NCBI GenBank assembly: GCA_014529385.2
Contig: CM043958.1
Location: forward strand, 125,031,817-125,095,816
Length of the DNA: 64,000 nt
DNA from: Adiantum capillus-veneris
Taxonomy: Eukaryota > Streptophyta > Polypodiopsida > Polypodiales > Pteridaceae
Direction: 5' to 3'
Part shown: one piece after another, positions 55,342 to 64,000 of the stretch
Layout of the letters: each line of letters starts with the position of its first letter
Numbering within the stretch: the first letter of the stretch is position 1
Program-made: the position numbers and the translations under genes
The notes under the pieces: model-generated
What the model was told of the DNA's origin: nothing
Database searches by the model: none
Seen by the model: the letters and a program-made list of their open reading frames with translations, nothing else

Positions 55342-57002
55342 AGAGAATATGACAAACTTGAAGACCGGATTTATGTGGAGCCGGTCCCCCCTCCAAAAGG
55401 CATTTGTATTATAGATTCTCTCATTAAGAGAGACTTGGTACAATACAATCTTTGTGTTCCTTGAGACCTCTTTGGCATTATGGAGATGGAAGCTTCATAT
55501 ACCAACATTTTGCATAATATCAACAATCAATCTTAGCTTCAAAACAATCAAGAACTCGTGAACAACATTAGTCTTTGTGTTCCCTAAATCATATGAGTGC
55601 ATGAAGATGTATACTTTTATGCATCAACTTGTGCCTAAAGCAGCAATTAATCTACCTTGCAATACAATTAATCTACTTGCATTAAGTAACTAATCTACTT
55701 GCAATAAAAAATTAGCCTTCTTGCAATAATCATAACATGAACTTTGTAGAAAGCATTAACTATCCCAAGCCACAGTTTCAAGACCTCAAACACCTTCGAA
55801 GGTGGAGAGAGCTAGCAGGGAATGAGGGTAGGGAAGAGGAAGAAGAAGTATTCCATAGGATAAAGAAATAATTCCTCACTTATCATCACTCTTTTTGCTT
55901 AGAATGCATAATAGCATTAGTAATGAAGATGGAGAAGATGGAAAGCTTAAGCATTGAAGCATAGCTCTTGGTTGGATTTGCATTCCATAGCCAAGAGTGT
56001 TGGTGTAGGCTCTCAACTTTTCAAGGAGCTTGGAGAAGGAGATGGAGCTCTTGCCTAGCACACAATGAGAGTGTTTGTGAGTGTGTGTGGGTGAGTATAC
56101 CCCCTAAGCAACCCCCTAGATTTCTTGGGTCGACCCCCCCTTGTAGCTCATGGTTGAAGCCTATTGGACCCCTCCAGGCCTAGCCAATCATAAGCAGGAG
56201 GCACTATAAGCAGCAAGGGTAGCCTTGAGACAAGTGTCCCCCTTTCCCATTTGAGAGAGAGGACTTGATAAATGCAAAATCAATTAATTAAATCCCCTAA
56301 ATTATCATTGGACCCCTTGGGTGGCCAACCAATAGGCTTTAGGCACACCATGAGGGCAACATGAGGAGGAACTTGACAAGTGTCCCTTTTGCTTTCTTTG
56401 TACTATGCATGCCTTGTGTGAGTGTGTGGGTGTTCTCTCTCATCCCCCCTCATGTAGGGCTCACCCCCTCCTTGTAGGGATTGAATCTTTGACTTTTTGA
56501 CACCTCAACCCCTTATGCATAGGCCCAGTTCCCACCACAAGATTGGCCCTTAAGCACTTTAAGCTTGGGCTGGGTTCTCACCTCAAGTGCAACCCTAACA
56601 TCTCAAGCATGTCAAGCAACTCAAGCATATCAATCATTAAGCACCTCAAGCATCTCAAGCACCTCAATCATCAAGCACCTCAAGCACCTTAGTCATCAAG
56701 CATGACAAGGAGGACAAGCACCTCAAGCTTAGCCCTAGCTTACCTAAGGTCAAAGGACTTTTACACACATTAATGGAGGTCTTCAATGAAGATAACCCTA
56801 AGGTCTTATGCTCCATTGGTTAGCCTTGCTCTTTGATAGACCATCTCTCATTTGGGCTCCTTTACCATTGGCCCCGTGTTGAGATAGATCTATAAGCACA
56901 TGTCTATATCTTAACCCTTGTTCCCGTTTATTCTCCCATATTAAGTGATCAGTTCAATATGAGAAAATCATTTGGGTTGGTTAGATATTAGTTTTTATGA
57001 CA
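55184..57002 (-). repeat. 3' LTR of element B (1819 bp)
   Basis: On plus it starts TGTAATGG and ends TATGACA. It carries a GA tract at 55313-55336 and a CACCTCAAG-rich minisatellite at 56600-56730. Confidence 0.9.
56600..56730 (+). repeat. Minisatellite of CACCTCAAG-like units in the B LTR
   Basis: Irregular units built from CATCTCAAG, CACCTCAAG and AATCATTAAG. The same array is at 63251-63365 in the other LTR, with different unit order. Confidence 0.85.
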
Positions 57003-57015
57003 TTACCTCTCTCTT
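57003..57015 (-). other. Polypurine tract of element B
   Basis: On minus AAGAGAGAGGTAA, identical to that of element A. Confidence 0.85.
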
Positions 57016-57405
57016 GAAATCATAGTCGTCCTCGACTATGAGGTAGATACGGTAAAGTCTCACCCATTAGTCCATTGGTCTTAGCAGGTAGAGGATCCAT
57101 TTTTACCCTACGACATCATTCCGGAGTGGATGACTAATCCACTTGGTGCTTGAGAGACATTGTCTACCGCAAGCATGTCTGCTCTTTTTAGTGCATATCA
57201 TACTTCCAAAGTAGAGTGATAAGTTCTACTTGGTGTTTGGGAGACGTAGTCACCACAAACATGATCCTAAGTATGCATACTTCTTAAAATTTGTGCACGA
57301 AACATAAAAAGAGAGTCTTATAAGACAAAAACATGGATCATTTAAAATGCATTTCTTTTACATTTGCTTACTCTTTTGTGTCATTGTAAGCATCATTAAC
57401 AAGGT
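57016..57405 (-). other. 3' untranslated part of element B
   Basis: Similar to 25514-25850 of element A on the opposite strand. No ORF. Confidence 0.7.
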
Positions 57406-58640
57406 TCATATTATCCTTAAGATATGTTCTTTGCATGCATTTAGCATCTTTGAAAGGATAATTCTTAAATTAAATAAGATATTGTTAGTAGTCTTACCAT
57501 TTCTTAATACCTTGTGCTCGTGTCGAAGGATGAACTTGGGTTGGAGCTCGTTTGCTTCATCCTCGATCTCTGGTGGGTCTTCATTTATAACCTCTATGGG
57601 TGACTCTTCCTTAATAAGGCTCGAATAGGCTCTCATGAAAAGTGATATATATGAGCCAGTAGTTGGGCAACTTTAATTGATAAGCCATCTAATGAATGGG
57701 CTTGAAATTTTAGAAGGGTCCATAGTATCTTTGTGCTGACCTAGCATAATACCTTTAATGGTCCGGAGGATTCTTGTGTATAATTTTCCTTAGATGAGCC
57801 TTGGGGAAGTTTAGTAAGACCCAACTTTTTTTTCTTTTTCTTTAAAGGATAAGGCTCTTTGTGCCTAATGGCAGGAGCCTTTTTTGCCTAGCTAATAGAT
57901 GGATATAGCCTGTTTAATCTTCTAAAAAGATTCGTTTTGATCTCGGCTATACTTCTTTGCAATGAAGATCTTCCCAGGTACCTTAAGCTACAAGGGACTT
58001 TTGGATCTTCCGTCTTTATCCCCGAAAGGTACTTTCCCCTTAGAAGTATGTTCATGTTATTAGGGACATACTGTTGTTAGGGTAAGTACTTCTCTCATTT
58101 TGAGCATTGATCTACTTTGAATCACAAGATTTTAGTAGATCAAGGATCATTAGTTTTGTGATTTTCCTTTTGGCCATCCGTTGGAATAGTAGGCCAACAT
58201 AAGAGGGTTACTCTAGTTTTGATAGAGACTCTATAAAAAATTAGTGGTCATGGTAGGATTTCTATCCGACACAATTAGATGTTGGCAAGCCATGGTCCTT
58301 CTATAATACTTCATCTTTTGGTATACCATACATTTTGAAACATACTCTTGTATGTTCTCGTTTCTTGGTAAGCCAATACAAGTATGCTTTTACTCCTAGC
58401 AGAGTAAATTCAAATTCCTCTTTGCCCCACATATGGGAAGAGCATGGGAAGTGAGGAAGATATAGCCTATGGAGGTATGGAAGATAACCATCCTCTAACG
58501 TGAGTGGTTCTTTTTCTTCCATTTGTAAAGGCTTTTATCATATCCCTAAAGCCTGGGTTAGAAGCATTTTTAACTATCATAAAACATAGTTCAATGTAAC
58601 TTGCTATTGATACCCTATCTACCCTTGGCCATCAGGAAAG
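57406..58640 (-). pseudogene. Integrase and chromodomain remnant of element B
   Basis: EDPPEIEDEANELQPKFILRHEHKVLRNGK (57590-57490) matches the chromodomain linker and start in A; the second half is frameshifted. Integrase pieces lie at 57700-58520, such as LLGVKAYLYWLTKK corresponding to TLKGIETYFYWPTMK in A. Stops are frequent and the catalytic residues cannot be followed. Confidence 0.75.
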
Positions 58641-59446
58641 TGCATCGGCTACATGTTGTGCTTGCCAGCAATGTGAGCAATGTAAAATTTAAATTGCAAA
58701 AATAAATTTTCCCACCTCATTTGATTGTTGAAGAGCTTGGTTCATATCATGCATGGAGTCCACAAGAAGTACTTCCATGTGTCAATGGCATGTAAAACAG
58801 CTCGTAGTTCCTTTTGTATATGTCCAGCATTCGCTCATTGGATTTGAGTCTTTGAATCTTGTATTCTATGGTATTCCCTTCTTGAAGCAAATTTTTTCTT
58901 GAAGGCATGCATCTAGGAATTACATTGGACCTCAAATATCTTTGAGAGATCCCGTAGTGTAAGCATAAGTTGAGAGATAAGTTTCTCTTTAAACTTTTCA
59001 AAAATATTTTTCTCTCTTTGTAGTCCATGTACACTTAATGTTCTTTTTTGTTAAGTCATCTATTGGACCTGCTATAAGCATGAATGTTTCCTATGAAGCA
59101 TCTCTAGTATGCAATCATAACTTTAGAGTTTCGCAACTCATGTAGACTCCTTGGATTAGGCCATCTTTTTATTACCTCTACCTTTTGTGGATCCATACAA
59201 ATACCACCTTTAGAGATAATGTGACCTAATTATTGAATCTCTTTTTTAAAAAATCCACTTTTCTTTTGGTTACAGGAAAGCCTAACCTCTCTCAAAACTT
59301 ACCAGTTCATGCTATTGCCTTTTGAACTTCTCTTGTGGAGCTTATAAAGCTCAATAAGGAGGCTTATTAGGCAATGAGCTTCATGGTAAAAGCTTCATTG
59401 CATGGTCATTGTCCCCTCATTGTGAAGATAGCTCACAGGGGTATCA
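58641..59446 (-). pseudogene. RT end and RNase H remnant of element B
   Basis: RNase H pieces at 59034-58747 (KFKEKLISQLMLTLRDLSKIFEVQC, LLQEGNTIEYK) match A. Before them KRKVDFLKKEIQ, LGHIISKGGICMDPQKVEVIKRWPNP is the end of RT. Upstream the sequence jumps to the RT entry (matching 2625-2770 of A). The catalytic core of RT is therefore deleted. Confidence 0.75.
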
Positions 59447-59734
59447 GGGTGAAAGCATGTTAACTTGTCATGCTTTTTCATGTCCCAGACAATGCTAACT
59501 AGCACAATTTTGACATATGCTAACTAGTACAATAACTTGAGCTACATCTCCAAGATCTATGACATATGATATATCAATAGAAAGCACTTGAAACAAGGAA
59601 TCGAAATGTACAACCTCCGAAAAATTTTGATATTATTTGTAAAAAATTTACCGGACACCGATCTTTTTGAAGATGTGCTAACTTGAAACTACTAACAAGC
59701 ACAAAAAGCGCGACAGGTTAACATGCTTTCACCC
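59447..59734. mobile_element. 288-bp MITE-like element with long terminal inverted repeats
   Basis: The left end GGGTGAAAGCATGTTAAC is matched by its exact reverse complement at the right end. Pairing extends to 22 of 23 bases. It is flanked by ATCA on both sides. It interrupts element B exactly where element A is continuous (VFIDD at about 2615), so the empty site is known. The superfamily is not assigned; a 4-bp duplication does not fit the common plant MITE groups. Confidence 0.8.
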
Positions 59735-60021
59735 ATCATCAATAAAAACATTTTGGAATCCGTTTAGGAATGTAGAAAATTCTAATTCCTCTTGATTCCC
59801 GTCTTTTTTTTAATTGTTATTGGTTGAAACATTGAATTCATTTACAGACTTTTCAACAAAATCATGTATATGAAAATATAGATTTTCATTAACTTACGAA
59901 AAGCATGCATATTTACATGGTATAGGATGCTACCCAACATGTATGTACATATCTCCTAGCTTAGGAAAAGCAAAATCCTTTTGCTATGATCATCCTCTTT
60001 TGGAGTTTCCAGCATAGAAAC
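59735..60021 (-). pseudogene. Protease-RT linker remnant of element B
   Basis: ELEFSTFLNGFQNVFIDD on minus matches the linker before RT in A. The protease that should lie between it and gag is mostly missing. Confidence 0.6.
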
Positions 60022-61497
60022 TCAAGGCGGGTTGTTGCGTGCATTTATTTGGGGACAAGCACGATAGACATGCCCTTGCTGTCCACACTTGTAGCATTTG
60101 TTATCCTTACGATAACACTCTAGCTCTGTTGGAGAGAGTCTATACTTACCTTTGTAGACTCCTTTCTCCTTAGCTTTGTTATCGGTGTTTCTAGAGTTTC
60201 CTTTGGAGGAAGTTTGAGCATTGTTCCTTCCTCTAGGCTCATTTTGATCCTTCACTTCCATGGGCTTAGAGTTTCTCTTAACCCCTTGTTGGAAATTGAT
60301 TTGAGAGGCGACCATAGTATGGTGTATGACCATCGATATGGCATTAGACCTTTGTGAGTTAATATACTCGGCCATCTCGTCAAAAAGACCTACACAAAAT
60401 TGTTGCTTTTGCTCCTCAAAGCCTATCTTTTTGTAGACACTCGCTTTGAGAAGTAAATCCCAAAACGTATCTACATACTTCTAGATAGACTCGTAGGGAG
60501 AGAGTTTCAAGCTTTGCTATTCCGTGAGGACATTGTCTTTAGTGTTGCTTGCCAGAAATTGTTTCATGATGGAGGCTCTTAAAGCCTTCCATGTCCTTGG
60601 AGCTTTCCTTTGGGCTCGTAGGCTAGCCCACCATTGACGAGCGGAGCTCTGAAAATGCATAGATACCTCACGCAGTTTAGAGGACTCCATGAAGTCCTCA
60701 TCACCAAAGGCCACATCAAACTGTTGGATGAAGGCCAAGATCTTGTTCGTAGCACCAAAGGTGCCATCATAGGTAAGAAAAGTGGTGTCCTTTCCTACCT
60801 CCTTGAACTTCTTCAGCTTCTTGGACCTTGTCCATACCGGATAGGACTTGCGATCGCCTTTCCTTTTGGGCTCTTTGAGAGAAGAGCCGCTACCTTCATT
60901 GGAATATGAGGAAGGTGATGAAGATGGAGAAGAGGGTGACCTCTTTCTATCCTTTTCCTTCTTTTGGTACCTCTCTTCCTTTTTGTGATAACGAGGAGGA
61001 GGACTTTCCGGAAATCTTTCTCTCTTGGGGGGAGTTGGAGATCGTTGAGGCTGCCGTCTTCTTGCAGCCACATCTTCAGAAGTATTGGGAGACTCACTTC
61101 TTTCTCCTTCTCTTGAGGAAGGCTCTATAGTAGAGACTTCACCTTTATTCTTGGATGGAGGTAAGCCCGCTAGTAATCGTTTAAGCGCTTCATATGGGTT
61201 CTCCTCTTCTCTCACCGTAGAGAGCCCTCTCTTGGAAATCTCTTGAAGAGACTTCTCAGGTGCTCTCTCTTTTGGGGGAGTTTGGAGAATCCCATAACTA
61301 TGAAGTTGTTGGAAAACTTCACCTTGTAAGGCTGGGCTTCCCATAGCTTGTTGCAGCTTAGAAACAAGACACTTGATAAACATGGGAGCATCATCATTAG
61401 CACCTTCATGTGAAAAATCAAAGTTATCAATATTCGTTCTACTCTCTTTATTATTGTCAACAAAATTTATGTATGTACTTACTGTATGATTTGGCAA
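60022..61497 (-). pseudogene. gag of element B with intact zinc knuckle, two nonsense codons
   Basis: One frame runs from ATG at 61497 to 60022. It is broken by TAG at 60515-60517 (TGG in A) and by another stop near 60480. Order: N-terminal part (VDNNKESRTNIDNFDF), RS/Lys-rich segment (about 61050-60830), gag domain (AFIQQFDVAFGDE, ARQWWASL, IMKQFLAS), then NKCYKCGQQGHVYRAC with all four zinc ligands. It is much better preserved than pol of the same copy. Confidence 0.88.
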
Positions 61498-61860
61498 TTC
61501 AAAACCTTAATTGCCACTCGAGTCTCTTAGCCTTTGAAAATCGGCTCTTAAGTATCTACACCCACGGCCCAAAGTGGTTAATTATAGAGAGTAGAGGAGT
61601 AGGTCTAACATATCAGAGTTGCCGAGGGTTAGCTCCTTTCCGACTTCTTATGGCTCAATAATGGTAAAGCCGTAGGCAAGTCTAAAAAGACTCCATTATT
61701 AAGTCCAAAGCTCTCGAGGTGTGCACCATATCCCACATAGTGGGCTCAACAAAACCGATAAAAGATCCCAGTTCCACTTACCCTAATATAATTAATAACA
61801 TCAACCATTTATAGGCTACTTAAGGACCTCTCTTCTTAAGCAAGAAAAGAGAAACCAAAT
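61498..61860 (-). other. Leader of element B
   Basis: Corresponds to 97-498 of element A. No gene seen. Confidence 0.7.
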
Positions 61861-61872
61861 GCTCTGATACCA
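61861..61872 (-). other. Primer binding site of element B
   Basis: On minus TGGTATCAGAGC, initiator Met tRNA type, one base from the LTR end. Confidence 0.9.
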
Positions 61873-61873
61873 A

Positions 61874-63664
61874 TGTAATGGAAATGGCCTATGAACTTAG
61901 AGAATAGCGGAATTAAGAGAATTAGAGTGAGAAACTTTGAGAGCATATATGGTGGACTTAATTGGTAGTACTTAGCAACTTAATCGTAACACTTAAGTAA
62001 CTAGGCATGAGCAATACCTTTAAGAGAGAGAGAGAGAGAGAGAGATTTTGGAGAATATGACAACAGTTGAGGAACGGATTTATGCGGAGCCGGTCCCCCC
62101 TCCAAAAGGAATTTGTATTATAGATTCTCTCATTAAGAGAGACTTGGTACAATACAATCTTTGTGTTCCTTGAGACCTCTTTGGCATTATGGAGATGGAA
62201 GCTTCATATACCAAGATTTTGCATAATATCAACAATCAATCTTATCTTCAAAACAATCAAGAACTCGTGAACATCATTAGTCTTTGTGTTCCCTAAATCA
62301 TTTGAGTGCATGAAGATGTATACTTTTATGCATCAACTTGTGCCTAAAGCAGCAATTAATCTACCTTGCAATACAATTAATCTACTTGCACTAAGTAACT
62401 AATCTACTTGCAATAAACCATTAGCCTTCTTGCAATAAGCATAACATGCACTTTGTAGAAAGCATTAACTATCCCAAGCCTCGGTCCCAAGACCTCAAAC
62501 ACCTTCGAAGGTGGAGAGAGCTAGCAAGGAACGAGGGTGGGGAAGAGGAAGAAGAAGTATTCCATAGGATAAAGAAATAATTCCTTACTTATCATCACTC
62601 TAGCTTAGCATACATAATATCATTAGTAATGAAGATCGAGAAGATGGAAAGCTTAAGAATTGAAGCATAGCTCTTGGTTGGATTTTCATTCCATAGCCAA
62701 GAGTGTTGGTGTAGGCTCTCAACTTCTCAAGGAGCTTGGAGAAGGAGATGGAGCTCTTGCCTAGCACACAATGAGAGTGTTTGTGAGTGTTTGTGGGTGA
62801 GTATACCCCCTAGATTGCTTGGGTCGACCCCCCCTTGTAGCTCATGCTTGAAGCTAATTGGACCCCTCCAGGCCTTGCCAATCATCCAGTCCCCCTTTCC
62901 CCTTTGAGAGAGAGGACTTGATAAATGCAAAATCAATTAATTAAATCCCCTAAATTATCATTGGACCCCTTGGGTGGCCAACCAATAGGCTTTAGGCACA
63001 CCATGAGGGCAACATGAGGAGGAACTTGACAAGTATCCCTTTTGCTTTCTTTGTACTATGCATGCCTTGTGTGAGTGTGTGGGTGTTCTCTCTCATCCCC
63101 CCTCATGTAGGGCTCGCCCCCTCCTTGTAGGGATTGAATCTTTGACTTTTTGACACCTCAACCCCTCATGCATAGGCCCAATTCCCACCACAAGCTTGGC
63201 CCTTAAGCACTTTAAGCTTGGGCTAGGTTCTCACCTCAAGTTCAACCCTAACATCTCAAGCATGTCAAGCACCTCAAGCATCTCAATCATTAAGCACCTC
63301 AAGAATCTCAAGCACCTCAAGCATCTTAGTCATCAAGCATGACAAGCAAGACAAGCACCTCGAGTTGGGTCAGGTTCCCGCGCCTCAAGCTCAGCCCTAG
63401 CTTACCTAAGGTCAAAGTAATTTTACACACATTATTGGAGGTCTTCAATTAAGCTAACCCTAAGGACTTATGCTCCATTGGTTAGCCTTGCTCTTTGATA
63501 GACCATCTCTCATTTGGGCTCCTTTACCATTGGCCCCGTGTTGAGATAGATCTATAAGCACATGTCTATATCTTAACCCTTGTTTCCGTTTATTCTCCCA
63601 CATTAAGTGATCAGTTTAATATGAGAAAATAATTTGGGTTGGTTAGATATTAGTTTTTATGAGA
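61874..63664 (-). repeat. 5' LTR of element B (1791 bp)
   Basis: On plus it starts TGTAATGG and ends TATGAGA, where TATGACA is expected (one change at the terminus). It lacks about 60 bases present in the 3' LTR near 56180-56240. GA tract at 62022-62044; minisatellite at 63251-63365. Confidence 0.9.
63251..63365 (+). repeat. Minisatellite of CACCTCAAG-like units in the 5' LTR of B
   Basis: Same unit types as 56600-56730. Unit order and number differ, so the array has changed since insertion. Confidence 0.85.
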
Positions 63665-63905
63665 GTATCCCTAAAATGACATCAAAGTTGTTGCTGTTTC
63701 CAAAACTCACTATTGCAAAGGTACGTTCATACTCTATCCCACATGAGGACACTATAATATATTCTGGCATACCCACTAGTCTCTCAAATAGTTGGAGTGT
63801 GATTCTTGTTTTTCTGTGAGATGGTCTTCTCAATGTTTCCCATATCTCTTTTGTGGCAATGGCCAATACAACCCCATCATCTAGTATACCAATCATTTTC
63901 ACTCT
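63665..63905 (-). pseudogene. Protease of old gypsy element E
   Basis: Open on minus with LDDGVVLAIATKEIWETLR, in the place of the D-x-G active site, and later NFDVILGI, the second conserved block of retropepsins. It is cut at 63664 by the 5' LTR of element B and continues at 55183. Upstream (63906-64000) no further motif is readable before the window ends. Confidence 0.7.
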
Positions 63906-64000
63906 TTTATGTTCCCATGGTAGTGTAATATTTCATTCTTCCCCTTCACAGTAATTTACCACCTTGTTTATAGGCATTGGTTTAGCCTTTGGTTTATTTT

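Larger units (their letters stand above)
55184..63664 (-). mobile_element. Element B: chromovirus-like Ty3/gypsy, internally deleted
   Basis: LTRs at 61874-63664 (5') and 55184-57002 (3') on minus, with iMet primer site and polypurine tract. gag is nearly complete. Protease and the RT core are largely deleted. The flanks GTCTC (55179-55183) and GTATC (63665-63669) match at four of five bases and are taken as the target duplication. It is related to A in gag, pol and LTR ends. Confidence 0.88.

Noticed and set aside
25864-57002. Elements A and B as two copies of one family.
   Set aside because: gag, pol and LTR ends are clearly related, but most of the LTR interior differs, so I treat them as subfamilies.
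1-64000. CRISPR array, bacterial operon, phage or plasmid features.
   Set aside because: No regular short repeats with unique spacers, no bacterial-type gene spacing and no phage modules. All large ORFs belong to plant-type retrotransposons.

Overview
The window looks like repetitive nuclear DNA of a seed plant. It is built almost entirely of LTR retrotransposons, mostly Ty3/gypsy with some Ty1/copia, plus long TC/GA microsatellites. I found no convincing single-copy host gene, tRNA gene, rRNA gene or CRISPR array. The plant assignment rests on the element types: chromodomain gypsy elements with iMet-type primer sites, and gypsy elements with a second, archaeal-like RNase H (the plant Tat lineage). 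The species cannot be told. All family names used here (A, B, C, C', D, E, F) are local labels.

Region 1 (1-27459, + strand) is one chromovirus-like element, A. Its 5' LTR end is at 1-81 and its 3' LTR at 25864-27459. Its RT gene is interrupted by about 20.7 kb of later insertions that can be peeled in order. A broken piece of an LTR of family B lies at 2866-2966 and 23456-23584. Inside it is a solo LTR of family C' (2967-4488 and 22111-23455), flanked by CCGT(G) on both sides. Inside that LTR is a head-to-tail dimer of a Tat-like element C: LTR 4489-6580, body, LTR 11224-13823, body, LTR 19737-22110, with the middle LTR shared. The second body has a nearly continuous gag-PR-RT frame and two small, mutually similar ORFs ahead of gag. 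The first body lacks its 5' part but keeps a good RNase H and integrase.

Region 2 (27460-42310) is older and more decayed. It holds a copia gag and 5' LTR on the minus strand (27460-28950), a SINE-like pol III promoter pair (about 29110-29250), a LINE ORF1-like fragment (30066-30362), long TC, AC and GA tracts around a G-rich then C-rich block (31060-31560), a heavily mutated gypsy pol of the A/B type (35440-37750, minus), a copia RNase H remnant (39045-39445, minus) and several tandem duplications. Large parts hold nothing I can name.

Region 3 (42311-51033, minus) is a full-length chromodomain gypsy element, D, with perfect ATAGA target duplications. Its two LTRs differ by about 1.9 kb, and the upstream LTR lacks the region that carries the TATA box. 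An unassigned 134-codon ORF lies in its leader.

Region 4 (51034-64000, minus) is an old gypsy element, E, split by a later chromovirus-like element B (55184-63664). B landed inside the protease reading frame of E. E also carries a 322-bp solo LTR, and B carries a 288-bp inverted-repeat element (MITE-like).

The genes do not form a host pathway. They are gag, protease, RT, RNase H and integrase modules of separate elements, nearly all disabled. Single-base indels cluster at 18.6-22.4 kb and look more like consensus error than natural decay.
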